NCBI GenBank assembly: GCA_039804165.1
Contig: JBDRZZ010000003.1
Span: forward strand, 99,954 to 163,953
DNA from: a candidate division WOR-3 bacterium
Lineage (GTDB): Bacteria; Hydrothermota; UBA3072
Reading direction: 5' to 3'
DNA: 64,000 nucleotides
Both the position numbers and the translations under genes were made by a program. Positions 50,212-59,037 of this stretch are shown in pieces. Under the pieces are notes generated by a model, which did not search any database, was not told the origin of the DNA, and saw only the letters and a program-made list of their open reading frames with translations. Position 1 is the first letter of the stretch. The number at the start of each line of letters is the position of its first letter.

Positions 50212-51324
50212 ATGAGAATTCTTCTTAATGGAATGTATTTTTATCCAGAAGTTGGAGGAATGGAAGTTCATATGTTGAATCTTGCTATTGAGTTTTTAAG
50301 ACTTGGAGATAGGGTGGAAGTGGTTACATCTAATTCTGCCAAAATGGGTGAAAAAGAGGTTTATAAAGGTATTCTTATAATAAGAACCCCTTTTTTCGGT
50401 AAAAATTTACTTGGATGGATTTTAACGACCTTATTTTCTATCCCTGTTTTTTTAAAAAGGTCCAAAAAGGCAGATATTGTTCATGGTCATGACATTGCTT
50501 CAATACTTCCGTGTATGATTGCAAAAAAATTCAAAAAGAAGCCTTTTATTCTTACATTACATAGTTCTCACTTCATAAAACTTTCAGAAAATTTCATATT
50601 TAAAAAATATTTTAGGTGGGGCATAAAAGGTGCTGATTACGTTTTTGCTGCAAGTAAGGAAATAAAAGAGATTGCAAATAAATTGGCGCCAGAAAAAGAA
50701 GTAGAAACCATTGTTAACCCTGTTAATACAGAGTTTTTTTCTCCTTGGGCAAAGCCAATTATTAGGAGAAAAAAGGGAGAATTTTTATTAATTTGTCCAC
50801 GTCGGCTTGTTGAAAAAAATGGGGTTCAATTTTTAATTGAAGCAATGCCTAAAATCTGTAAAGACAAAAAAGTAAAATTAGTAGTGGTTGGAGAGGGACC
50901 ATTAAAGGATAGAATAGAGAAAAGAATAAAAGAACTTAAAATAGAAAAGAATGTTTTTCTTATAGGAAGTTTACCTAACGACAAAATGCCAGGTCTATTT
51001 GTAAGCGGAGATTTAGTGGTAATTCCTTCTCTTATGGAAGCAACTTCTATAGCAGCTCTTGAGGCAATGTCTTGTGGAAAGCCAGTAGCCGCAAGTAGAG
51101 TAGGTGGTTTGGTTGAGCTAATAGATGAAAAAGTAGGATTCTTAATGGAACCTAAGAATCCAGAAGATATAGCGAGAAAAATAAATCTTGCTTTTAATAA
51201 TGTTAATTTACTGAAAAAGAAAGGAGAATTAGCAAGAAAAAAAGTCATTAGTAATTGGGGGTTAGATAAACTTGTGGAGAGACATAGAGAAGTTTATCTT
51301 TCTTTCTTAAAATTATCCCATTGA
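50212..51324 (+). CDS. Glycosyltransferase family 4 (GT-B)
   Basis: This 370-residue protein is a GT4-type transferase. The acceptor half opens with MRILLNGMYFYPEVGGMEVH, the typical N-terminus, and contains HGHDIASILPCMIAKKF. The donor half has LICPRRLVEKNGVQFLIEAM, VVVGEGPLKDRIEKRI, VFLIGSLPNDKMP and the EX7E-type motif PSLMEATSIAALEAMSCGKP. The sugar cannot be told. It follows wecB by 6 bp and is likely in the same glycan pathway. A promoter for the next unit overlaps its stop codon. Confidence 0.9.
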   Translation: MRILLNGMYFYPEVGGMEVHMLNLAIEFLRLGDRVEVVTSNSAKMGEKEVYKGILIIRTPFFGKNLLGWILTTLFSIPVFLKRSKKADIVHGHDIASILPCMIAKKFKKKPFILTLHSSHFIKLSENFIFKKYFRWGIKGADYVFAASKEIKEIANKLAPEKEVETIVNPVNTEFFSPWAKPIIRRKKGEFLLICPRRLVEKNGVQFLIEAMPKICKDKKVKLVVVGEGPLKDRIEKRIKELKIEKNVFLIGSLPNDKMPGLFVSGDLVVIPSLMEATSIAALEAMSCGKPVAASRVGGLVELIDEKVGFLMEPKNPEDIARKINLAFNNVNLLKKKGELARKKVISNWGLDKLVERHREVYLSFLKLSH

Positions 51325-51349
51325 CATAAATATTCAAATATATTATTAT
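51321..51349 (+). promoter_or_regulatory. Predicted promoter of the M16 protease-aminotransferase-dut unit
   Basis: TTGACA (51321-51326) and TATTAT (51344-51349) are 17 bp apart, starting inside the stop codon of the preceding gene. An AAGGA ribosome binding site lies 6 bp before the ATG at 51371. Confidence 0.7.
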
Positions 51350-51370
51350 ACTTACGCATAAGGATTAGAT

Positions 51371-52606
51371 ATGGAAATGGATAATTATAAAAAAAGTGTT
51401 TTATCATCAGGAGTCACTGTCTGTTCTGAATTTGTCCCTTATGCCTCTTCTGTTGCAATTGGCATTTTTGTCGTTGTGGGATCAAGGGATGAGAAAAAGG
51501 AGAAGGAAGGGATATCGCATTTCACTGAGCATGCAGTTTTTAAAGGGACAAAGACTCGGACCGAGAGAGAAATTTCTTTCGCAATAGAGTCAAGAGGGGG
51601 TTATTTAAATGCATCAACTTCTAGGGAGTGGACCTCTCTTTATGCTCATGTTCTACCCGAAGATCTCGAGCTTGCAGTTGATGTTCTTGGAGATATGGTA
51701 GAAAATCCTCTTTTTTTAGAAGAAGATTTAGATGCAGAGAGAGAAATTATCTTACAAGAGATTAAAATGGTAAATGATTCTCCAGAAAATTTGGTTTTTG
51801 ACTATTCATTTAAAAGCACTTTCGGAGAGGAACATCCATTATCCAGATTTATATTGGGAAGGGAGGAATCTGTAAAAAGTATAAATCGTAATGATATTTT
51901 AGAATTCTGGGGAGAACATTGGTCCTCTAATAGAATTTTTGTGTCTGCTGCGGGAAAAGTTAGTCATGAAAATTTGTGCTCTCTTATAGAAAAAAGAATA
52001 AAAAGAGAAAGGGGAAATAATATAAATAGATTTTCCCCTCTCTTAGAAAGGGTGAGTATTAACATTATTCCTAAAAGAGAGTTAAAACATAAATATGTGG
52101 TCCTCTCTTCTTCTTCTTTTCCTTACACAAGTAATTTAAGATTTGGACTGCTAATTGCAGGGACTATTCTTGGCTCAGGAATGAGCTCTCTTTTGTTTCA
52201 GAGATTGCGTCAGGAATTAAATTATGTTTATGAGGTTTCCACTTTCAGTGAGTTTTTTACCGATACAGGAATTTTTGGGATATATTTTTCTACAGATCGG
52301 TTAAAGGAGACTTTAAATGCAACAAAGGATTTATTAGGTTCTTTAGAGTTTACTGAAGAAGAGGTAAACTCTGCAAAGAATAGATTGAAAGGTAATATCT
52401 TAATTTCTTTGGAAAGTATTGATAATAAAATGGAGAGGAATATTAAAGAAGAAATTTACGGTGGGAGGAGGTCTTCTATTCTTGAACTTTTAAATAAAAT
52501 AGAAAACGTCTCGATGGAAGAGATAAAAACTATTGTGGATCATTATTTACGCCCAGAAAACCTTGTTCTTACAGTTTTAGGAGAAGCCAAAAATGTTTCT
52601 TGGTGA
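51371..52606 (+). CDS. M16 family zinc protease (processing-peptidase-like)
   Basis: This 411-residue protein is an insulinase-family M16B peptidase. The inverted zinc motif is HFTEH (His 50, Glu 53, His 54), with the third ligand Glu in EREIILQEIKM about 75 residues later. GIFVVVGSRDEKKEKEGISH and ESRGGYLNASTSREWTSLYA precede and follow the motif in the usual way. The second, inactive half has LRQELNYVYEVSTFSEFFTD, matching the R/Y element. Such proteases degrade or process peptides in pairs or as homodimers. A dut gene lies near M16 genes in several bacterial groups, as here three genes on. The end overlaps the next gene by 14 bp. Confidence 0.92.
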   Translation: MEMDNYKKSVLSSGVTVCSEFVPYASSVAIGIFVVVGSRDEKKEKEGISHFTEHAVFKGTKTRTEREISFAIESRGGYLNASTSREWTSLYAHVLPEDLELAVDVLGDMVENPLFLEEDLDAEREIILQEIKMVNDSPENLVFDYSFKSTFGEEHPLSRFILGREESVKSINRNDILEFWGEHWSSNRIFVSAAGKVSHENLCSLIEKRIKRERGNNINRFSPLLERVSINIIPKRELKHKYVVLSSSSFPYTSNLRFGLLIAGTILGSGMSSLLFQRLRQELNYVYEVSTFSEFFTDTGIFGIYFSTDRLKETLNATKDLLGSLEFTEEEVNSAKNRLKGNILISLESIDNKMERNIKEEIYGGRRSSILELLNKIENVSMEEIKTIVDHYLRPENLVLTVLGEAKNVSW

Positions 52607-53777
52607 TATTTATAATTCAAGGAGATTCTCTTTATACGAATCTTTCCCTTTTAATTTTTATAAAGATAAATTTTATTATTTTATGAGTCGGGATATCCAG
52701 ATAATAAATCTTTTTTCTGTAGATCCTATAAGTATTCACCAAATAATTGAATCTGAGATAGGCTCGGAAGAAAAGATAATAAAAGAACTTAGGATCTTTC
52801 TAGAAGTTCCTGAGGATTATAAACTTCTTCTCCTTCCTAATCGTTTTGCTGCTTATTATCTTGCTTTTTTCACAGTAGCTGATGTAGGAGACGAAATATT
52901 AACCCCTGCGCCTATACCTTATTTTCTAAGACAATATGCGGATGTTTGTGCACTTACAATCAAATGGATAGAAACAAAATCTGCTGAAGACTTCGAATTA
53001 CCTTTGAGAAGGGAGGTGGAAGATTCTATTACTCCAAGGACGAAAATATTTTATTTTTCTGAACCTAATTTTTCTGGGAATATAATATATTCAAAAGATA
53101 GCTTAGAAAGGATAATTTTTATATCAAGAAATTATCAATTGTTTTTACTAACAGATGAAACTCTTTCAACTCTTTTTAGGGACAAAGAAGGGTTAATATT
53201 CACGAAGAACTTTGCTCTGAATAACGAAAGAATCATTAGAATAAATAATTTCCTAAGGGAATTCTTTTTAGGGGATTTAACAGCTTTTATTTTTCATTCA
53301 ACTTTACCTTCAAAGATTGAATTAATAGCCCATGATTTATTTCCTGTGATACAGCCTCAACTCTCTAATGTAGATTATTTTCTAAAACACTCAGAGGAAT
53401 TACTTCAAGGAAGACTTCAAAAATTAGAACAAAACAGGATTGTGCTTCAGAGCTTTTTAGATAGTAGGCCTGATGTTGTAATTAGTTACCCAAATACTAT
53501 ATCTTCTGTTTTTCTGAAACTTCCAGTTCCTAATGCTGATACTTTTGTGGAATGGTTATTGTGCGAGTATAATTGGGATAAAAGAACCGTCTTTGTTGCG
53601 CCAGCTTCTTTATTTCATTCGAAGGAATACGAGGAGGAAGGGGAAGTTTTGATTGATTATAGCTATCTCAATCCTGAAATCTTAGAAGAAGGTTTAGAGA
53701 TATTAGGAGAGGCTCTCAATCGTTATCTTGGGCTTAGTGAAAAAGGAGTGGTAAAGGATGATTTCCGAGAGGGGTAA
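52593..53777 (+). CDS. Aminotransferase-fold protein lacking the catalytic lysine (pseudoenzyme)
   Basis: The 394-residue protein aligns along its whole length with its neighbour, an aspartate-type aminotransferase, but the active site is gone. The neighbour's SPNNPTG is EPNFSGN here, DETYREIVF is DETLSTLF, and SISKKFSACGARIG is NNFLREFFLGDLTA. The PLP-binding lysine is replaced by Leu 221 and the carboxylate-binding arginine is lost. The C-terminal domain retains the shared FVEWLL ... TVFVAPASLFH pattern (FIIWML ... TTMITPADGCY in the neighbour). The frame is intact and well translated, so the protein appears to be maintained as a non-catalytic fold rather than as a decaying gene. It overlaps the M16 gene by 14 bp and the aminotransferase by 20 bp. 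Confidence 0.78.
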   Translation: MFLGDIYNSRRFSLYESFPFNFYKDKFYYFMSRDIQIINLFSVDPISIHQIIESEIGSEEKIIKELRIFLEVPEDYKLLLLPNRFAAYYLAFFTVADVGDEILTPAPIPYFLRQYADVCALTIKWIETKSAEDFELPLRREVEDSITPRTKIFYFSEPNFSGNIIYSKDSLERIIFISRNYQLFLLTDETLSTLFRDKEGLIFTKNFALNNERIIRINNFLREFFLGDLTAFIFHSTLPSKIELIAHDLFPVIQPQLSNVDYFLKHSEELLQGRLQKLEQNRIVLQSFLDSRPDVVISYPNTISSVFLKLPVPNADTFVEWLLCEYNWDKRTVFVAPASLFHSKEYEEEGEVLIDYSYLNPEILEEGLEILGEALNRYLGLSEKGVVKDDFREG

Positions 53778-54963
53778 AAATACACCTAAGTCTTCAATAA
53801 GAAAACTTATGCATTATGCAGATAAGGCTAGAAAAGAGGGTGTTTATGTTTATCATTTAAATATTGGGCAACCAGATATAAAGACGCCTAAGGTAATTCT
53901 TAATGGAATAAGGAACTTTGATGAAGAGATTTTAGCTTATAGTCCTTCTCAAGGGATCCCAGAATTAAGGGAAGCCATTACCGAATATCTAAATGAAGAT
54001 TTTTCTCTTAAAATAAACCCCGATGAAGTTTTTATAACAACAGGTGGAAGTGAGGGAATTTTATTCACTCTTCTTGCGGTTTTAAATTATGGAGAAGAAA
54101 TTTTAACTCCAGAGCCTTTCTATAGTAATTATGGACCCTTTGTTTCTATTGCGGGTTGTAAACTTATTCCTATTGAGACTTCAATGGAAAATGGCTTTCA
54201 TCTTCCTTCTTCTCAGAAAATAAAATCTTTAATAACACCTAAAACCAAAGCAATTCTTGTGTGTTCTCCAAATAACCCAACAGGCACTTTACTTACTGAT
54301 GAAGAGATGAAGATGCTTGTCGATATTGCATTTGAAAATAATCTCTGGATTTTTTCGGATGAGACTTATAGAGAGATTGTTTTTGAAGGGAAGGCCCCAA
54401 AGACCTTTTTGCAATTTGAGAAAGCTATAGATAGAATTGTTGTTATTGATTCAATATCAAAGAAATTTTCAGCTTGTGGTGCACGGATTGGTTATGTGGT
54501 TACAAAAAATAAAGAGTTATACGATATTCTTCTTAAGTTTGGGATGGCAAGACTTTGTGCTCCTACAGTTGAACAATATGCAGCTATTAAGGGATTTAGA
54601 GAACGGAAAAACATTATACCAGAGATTGTTAAGGAGTATGAGCACAGAAGGAACGTTGCTTTTGAAGAAATTGGGGAAATAGAAGGAGTAATTTATAGAA
54701 AAACAGAAGGAGCTTTTTATACAATTGTGAAACTCCCTGTAGAGAATGCCGAAGAATTTATTATTTGGATGCTAACCTCTTTTAGAAGAGATGGTAAAAC
54801 CACAATGATTACCCCTGCGGATGGTTGTTATACTTTCCCTTCCAAGGGAATAAATGAGGCAAGAATAGCTTTTGTTTTAAATGAGAAAGATCTAAGAGAT
54901 GCATTAAGGATATTAAGAGAAGGGCTTTATGAGTTTAACAATAAATATAAAAAGATTGGATGA
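53758..54963 (+). CDS. PLP-dependent aminotransferase (aspartate/alanine-type, class I)
   Basis: This 401-residue fold type I aminotransferase transfers amino groups between amino acids and 2-oxo acids. It shows YHLNIGQPDIKTPKVIL, YSPSQGIPELREAITEY, TTGGSEGILFTLLAVLN, CSPNNPTGTLLT, IFSDETYREIVF, and the PLP lysine Lys 235 in SISKKFSACGARIGY. The C-terminal arginine region follows. It resembles archaeal-type aspartate or aromatic aminotransferases, but the substrate is not certain. It overlaps the pseudoenzyme by 20 bp and dut by 35 bp, so all three should be co-translated. Confidence 0.92.
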   Translation: MISERGKNTPKSSIRKLMHYADKARKEGVYVYHLNIGQPDIKTPKVILNGIRNFDEEILAYSPSQGIPELREAITEYLNEDFSLKINPDEVFITTGGSEGILFTLLAVLNYGEEILTPEPFYSNYGPFVSIAGCKLIPIETSMENGFHLPSSQKIKSLITPKTKAILVCSPNNPTGTLLTDEEMKMLVDIAFENNLWIFSDETYREIVFEGKAPKTFLQFEKAIDRIVVIDSISKKFSACGARIGYVVTKNKELYDILLKFGMARLCAPTVEQYAAIKGFRERKNIIPEIVKEYEHRRNVAFEEIGEIEGVIYRKTEGAFYTIVKLPVENAEEFIIWMLTSFRRDGKTTMITPADGCYTFPSKGINEARIAFVLNEKDLRDALRILREGLYEFNNKYKKIG

Positions 54964-55363
54964 GGGGATACCACTACCAGAGTATCAAACTGAAGGAAGT
55001 TCAGGTCTTGATCTTTATGCTTCTGAAGATTGTATTTTACCCCCTGGGGAATTTAGAACCATCCCTACAGGTATAGCTCTTGAGATTCCATCTGGTTATG
55101 AGGGAGAGATTAGAGCAAGGAGTGGATTGGCTTCTAAGTTTGGGATTGGGATTCTTAATTCTCCAGGAACAATAGATTCTGATTATAGAGGAGAAGTTAA
55201 AGTCATTTTATTCAATTTTGGTAAAAAGGATTTTAAAATAAAAAAAGGAGATAGAATAGCTCAGTTGATTATCTCAAAGGTGGAGAAAGTAAAACTAAAA
55301 GAGGTGAAAGAACTTTCTCAAACAAAGAGAGATGATAAAGGATTTGGTTCTACAGATCTTTAG
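54929..55363 (+). CDS. dut: dUTP diphosphatase
   Basis: Dut hydrolyses dUTP to dUMP, keeping uracil out of DNA and feeding dTMP synthesis. The 144-residue protein has all five trimeric-dUTPase motifs: SSGLDLYA (1), RARSGLASK (2), GTIDSDYRGEV (3), GDRIAQLII (4) and RDDKGFGSTD (5). Length is normal. It overlaps the aminotransferase by 35 bp and is followed 12 bp later by the acyltransferase. Confidence 0.97.
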   Translation: MSLTINIKRLDEGIPLPEYQTEGSSGLDLYASEDCILPPGEFRTIPTGIALEIPSGYEGEIRARSGLASKFGIGILNSPGTIDSDYRGEVKVILFNFGKKDFKIKKGDRIAQLIISKVEKVKLKEVKELSQTKRDDKGFGSTDL

Positions 55364-55375
55364 TTTTTCATAAGA

Positions 55376-56227
55376 ATGTTGTTCTTTAAAAAAACTTTTA
55401 TGCTTTTTTTAACTCAATTTTTAAGATTCACTCCAGAAGCTCTTCGTGAGTTTCTTGCGAAGCTCTTTGGAACATTATGGTATATTTTTGCGAAAGGAAG
55501 GAGAGAAGTTATAAGAGAGAATCTCCTTGCAGTTTTAGGGGAAGCAAAAGAAGAGGACGTGAAAGAGGTTTTTATCAACTTTATGAGAGTTTATGGTGAT
55601 ATTTTGAATATCCCAAATATGAGTGAAAGATATGTAAAATCAATGATAAAAGTCCCAGAGCTATATATATTAAAAAAGGAATTAGAAAAAAGTAGAGGCC
55701 TCATTCTTGTTTCTTGTCATCTTGGTGGTATGGAACTTGCGGGAATTTTTCTCTCAAGTTTAGGATTCCCTCTTTATTCTGTAGCGGAAACCCGTGGCCC
55801 TGGAATGAGTTTTTTTAACTTTTACAAAAGATATAGGACAAAATTTGGAAATAAATTACTCTCTCTTGAAAGTAAAAATTTAACATTCAAATTAATCAAG
55901 CTTCTTAAGGAAAACAAAATAGTGGTTTTGATTGGAGATAGAGATATTTTAAATACTGGAGTTCCTACAAAATTTTTTGGGAGAATCGTTTCAATACCAA
56001 AGGGAATTGTTTTACTTTCAAGAATAACGAAAGCTCCTATCTTGGTAGGATTCTTAGCTCTAAATAAATTTGGTTCCCCACGATATATAGGGAAGATTTT
56101 TCCCCCAATATATCCGGAAGAATTCTGTTCTCCTTTGGAGATGTTAGATGTATTAGTCAAGAATCTTGAGGAGGCAATAAAAATGTATCCTTTACAATGG
56201 TTTGTTTTTCAGAGGATTTGGAAATGA
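55376..56227 (+). CDS. LpxL/HtrB-type lysophospholipid acyltransferase
   Basis: This 283-residue membrane-associated protein belongs to the lipid A biosynthesis acyltransferase family. It has an N-terminal hydrophobic helix (about residues 3-30). The RREVIRENLLAVLGEAKEED segment comes next, then the catalytic HX4E motif in SCHLGGMELAGI, GDRDILNTGVPTKFFG and PKGIVLLSRITKAPILVGFL. Members acylate lipid A or related glycolipids, supporting a lipopolysaccharide-like outer membrane. It is followed by a glycosyltransferase through an ATGA overlap. Confidence 0.88.
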   Translation: MLFFKKTFMLFLTQFLRFTPEALREFLAKLFGTLWYIFAKGRREVIRENLLAVLGEAKEEDVKEVFINFMRVYGDILNIPNMSERYVKSMIKVPELYILKKELEKSRGLILVSCHLGGMELAGIFLSSLGFPLYSVAETRGPGMSFFNFYKRYRTKFGNKLLSLESKNLTFKLIKLLKENKIVVLIGDRDILNTGVPTKFFGRIVSIPKGIVLLSRITKAPILVGFLALNKFGSPRYIGKIFPPIYPEEFCSPLEMLDVLVKNLEEAIKMYPLQWFVFQRIWK

Positions 56228-57312
56228 AAATTATTTTTGTTTCGGATCTCTATTACCCACATATTGGAGGAATTTCTGAACATATATTTCATCTTGCAAA
56301 TGAGTTTGAAAGGATGGGGCATAAGGTTTCAATTCTCACAGCAAATATAGAAGGAGATCTAAAACCTGATGAAAGAAGAGTTATAAGAATTGGAAAATCA
56401 ATTGTTATTCCAATGAATAAGTCTAACGCAAGAATTACCTATCAAGTTAAGCTTTCTCTACTATCAGAAGTTATAAATAAATATAATATAGTCCATATCC
56501 ATGGAACAATTGCTCCTACACTTCCTCTTCTTGCCTTAAAGGTTTCGAAGAGAACAAATATTTTCACCTTTCACCCTACATTTAATTCTTCTACGTTATA
56601 TAAAGTCTTCAAAGGTTATTTAAACCATTACTTTAGGAAAATTCACGGAAAGATAGCGGTTTCTCCCACAGCTATGGCGTCTATTTCTAAATATTTTCCT
56701 GGTGAATATCGCATAATTCCTAATGGGATTGATGTTTCTAGATTTAAAATAAGAAAGGTGGAGAAAAATCCTTTTGAAATTTTATTTGTTGGGAGGATAG
56801 AACCGAGAAAAGGCTTACAATTTTTAATTGATGCATTGCCAATTATTAAGAGAAGATTCCCAAAAGCATTTTTAACCGTAGCAGGAGGAGGTTATAAGAG
56901 TATGAAGATAAAGATTCCGCCAGGGGTTAGAGAAGCAGTTAACTTTTTAGGTTTTGTATCCCCTTCTAAATTACCTGAAATATTCAATAGAGCGAGCGTT
57001 TTCGTTTCTCCCGCAATAAGCGGTGAGAGTTTTGGAATCGTTCTTTTGGAGGCCATGGCTTCTGGGATTCCAGTTCTTGCTTCGGATATTCCGGGTTATA
57101 GATGTGTGATTAAAAATGGAGTGAATGGTTTACTTTTCCCCCCTGGAAAGCCAGAGGAAATTGCGTCAAAGGTTATAAAACTTATGAAAGATGAGAGATT
57201 ACGGAAGACTTTAATAAGAGGAGGACTTAATACAGTAGAAAGATATTCTTGGAGTGCCATTGCAAAAGAAATTATTAAATTCTACTATGAAGTCAGTCCT
57301 TCTCTACCATAA
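56224..57312 (+). CDS. Glycosyltransferase family 4 (PimA-like)
   Basis: This 362-residue GT-B protein opens with MKIIFVSDLYYPHIGGISEH. The HIHGTIAPTLPLLALKVSKR and FHPTFNSSTLYKVFKGY segments of PimA-like mannosyltransferases follow. The donor half has ILFVGRIEPRKGLQFLIDAL, TVAGGGYKSMKIKI and SPAISGESFGIVLLEAMASG (EX7E). I chose the ATG at 56224 (ATGA overlap with the acyltransferase stop) over one 27 bp upstream. The arrangement acyltransferase, PimA-like transferase, deacetylase suggests a glycolipid or surface glycan pathway. Confidence 0.9.
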   Translation: MKIIFVSDLYYPHIGGISEHIFHLANEFERMGHKVSILTANIEGDLKPDERRVIRIGKSIVIPMNKSNARITYQVKLSLLSEVINKYNIVHIHGTIAPTLPLLALKVSKRTNIFTFHPTFNSSTLYKVFKGYLNHYFRKIHGKIAVSPTAMASISKYFPGEYRIIPNGIDVSRFKIRKVEKNPFEILFVGRIEPRKGLQFLIDALPIIKRRFPKAFLTVAGGGYKSMKIKIPPGVREAVNFLGFVSPSKLPEIFNRASVFVSPAISGESFGIVLLEAMASGIPVLASDIPGYRCVIKNGVNGLLFPPGKPEEIASKVIKLMKDERLRKTLIRGGLNTVERYSWSAIAKEIIKFYYEVSPSLP

Positions 57313-58027
57313 TATATCAAAAACCTTTTCTCCTTATGGAGGGGTTGTTTTTCCTTGGGAATTTAGGAAGCAAATAAGATTTCTAAAAAATAAAAGAATA
57401 AAATTTTTAACCCCAGAGAATTTTATCAAGGAGGATTCTGGAATCTTACTAACATTTGATGATGGATATATTGATTTATATGAGTTTGCTTTTCCAATAA
57501 TTCAAGAAGAAAAAATACCTGCTATTATTTTTGTGGTTTCAGGGTTTGCTGGGAAAAAGAATAATTGGGATGTTACAATAGGGAAATCCTTTATCCATCT
57601 TCCATGGAGTAAAATAGATGAGATGCACCGCTATGGGATTACGATTGGTTCTCATTCTCATCTTCATCCTGATTATTCAAGAATCCCTATAGAGTTTGTA
57701 AGAAAAGATATGGAGATCTCTTTTAAGATCATTTCAGATAAACTTGGAGAAGAAGTGAAGTACTTTTCTTACCCTTTTGGTAGAATAAGAAAAGGGGAAT
57801 GGTATCTTGCAGAAGAAGTTGGTTTTAAGTTAGCATTTACTTCTATCCCTGTTTCTTTGGGTAATCCTTATTTTTTAGGAAGATGGGGAGTTTATACCAT
57901 AGATAATATCTTTACTCTTTCTGCGAAGTTAGGATTAAATAAATTAAGAACAATTGAGAAAATTAAGTGTAGAGGAATAAATTTGGTCTCTAATGCTACC
58001 AGTATTATAAAAGGATTTAAATCTTAA
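57287..58027 (+). CDS. Polysaccharide deacetylase (NodB domain)
   Basis: This protein (246 residues from this start) is a carbohydrate esterase 4 type deacetylase. The metal and catalytic motif LLTFDDGYIDL lies at about residues 54-64, the second histidine motif is GSHSHLHPDY, and KYFSYPFGRIRKGEW is the third. It probably removes N-acetyl groups from a surface or lipid-linked sugar. No signal peptide is seen, so it may act in the cytoplasm. I chose the ATG at 57287, since it matches the domain edge. It overlaps the glycosyltransferase by 26 bp and is convergent with nadE. Confidence 0.85.
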   Translation: MKSVLLYHNISKTFSPYGGVVFPWEFRKQIRFLKNKRIKFLTPENFIKEDSGILLTFDDGYIDLYEFAFPIIQEEKIPAIIFVVSGFAGKKNNWDVTIGKSFIHLPWSKIDEMHRYGITIGSHSHLHPDYSRIPIEFVRKDMEISFKIISDKLGEEVKYFSYPFGRIRKGEWYLAEEVGFKLAFTSIPVSLGNPYFLGRWGVYTIDNIFTLSAKLGLNKLRTIEKIKCRGINLVSNATSIIKGFKS

Positions 58028-58030
58028 GGA

Positions 58031-58822
58031 TTATCTTAACTTCACAATCACAGGGAGTTTTATTCTCTTATAATAAGTTGATTTAAATAATGAGAGGGTT
58101 TTCTCAACATCTTCTTTTTTGAACCCAGCTTTTATAATCTCTTCTTTGTTTTTCTTTTCGTCTACATAGAGTTTCAAAATGGGGTCCAAAATCCTATAAG
58201 GCAACAACTCATTTTCATCTAATTGGTCTTTATTGAGTTCTGCTGTCGGTGGCCTTTTTATAATTGAACTTGGAATGACTTTTCCCTTTGTCTTGTTAAT
58301 CCATTTTGTTAGTTCGTATATTTCGGTTTTATATAGGTCTCCAATTGGAGCAATAGCACCTACAGTATCGCCATAAAGGGTACAATAGCCTGTTAATATT
58401 TCAGATCTATTTCCTGTTGCGATGACCAAAGCCTTTTCTTTATTAGCTACATACATAAGAAAATTTGCTCTAATTCTTGCCTGAAGATTTTCTTCTGGTA
58501 TTTCTATTCTTTTAATAATGAATTTCTTAGAAAGCTTTTCTAAATATTTATCGAAAATATCTGTTATATCAAACTCGATTAACTCTACACTTATTCTTTT
58601 ACAAAGTTCATAGGCATTTTCTTGACTTTGAAGAGAAGTAAATTTAGCCTTCATAAAAAGAGGTATTATATTCTCTCTACCAATTGCTTCAGCTGTTAAA
58701 AAAGCTGTGATAGCTGAGTCTAGCCCTCCACTTACTCCTATAACACCTTTTTTAAAACCACTTTTATTGAAGTATTTTCTTATTCCTTCTATGATTTTAC
58801 TATATACTACTTCCCATTTCAT
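58031..58822 (-). CDS. nadE: NH3-dependent NAD+ synthetase
   Basis: NadE converts nicotinic acid adenine dinucleotide to NAD+. The 263-residue protein has the P-loop pyrophosphatase motif GVSGGLDSAITAFL, then ARIRANFLMYVANKE, ATGNRSEILTGYCTLYGD and PIGDLYKTEIYELTKWI. IPSSIIKRPPTAEL and DENELLPYRILDPIL follow. It lacks the glutaminase domain of long NadE, so ammonia must come from elsewhere. It has its own promoter upstream and is convergent with the deacetylase, 3 bp away. Confidence 0.95.
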   Translation of the reverse strand: MKWEVVYSKIIEGIRKYFNKSGFKKGVIGVSGGLDSAITAFLTAEAIGRENIIPLFMKAKFTSLQSQENAYELCKRISVELIEFDITDIFDKYLEKLSKKFIIKRIEIPEENLQARIRANFLMYVANKEKALVIATGNRSEILTGYCTLYGDTVGAIAPIGDLYKTEIYELTKWINKTKGKVIPSSIIKRPPTAELNKDQLDENELLPYRILDPILKLYVDEKKNKEEIIKAGFKKEDVEKTLSLFKSTYYKRIKLPVIVKLR

Positions 58823-58939
58823 CTTTATTTACTCTTACAAAGATCTATTACGATTCAAAATTAAACCTATAAAGTTTCCTTATTTGGTTTCAAATAATGA
58901 TAAAATCCTATATCTATTATCTTTTTAGTATTTTAGGAT

Positions 58940-58969
58940 ATAATATATTTTAAATGAAGGATAAGTCAA
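58940..58969 (-). promoter_or_regulatory. Predicted nadE promoter
   Basis: On the minus strand TTGACT (58964-58969) and TATTAT (58940-58945) are 18 bp apart. The leader would be about 110 bases. I saw no convincing riboswitch or nadE-repressor site in it. Confidence 0.5.
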
Positions 58970-59037
58970 TAGATTTAATTTTGGAATAGGGAAATCCAAA
59001 ACAAGCTGGATTTATTTTCTGAATACTAAATAGAACT

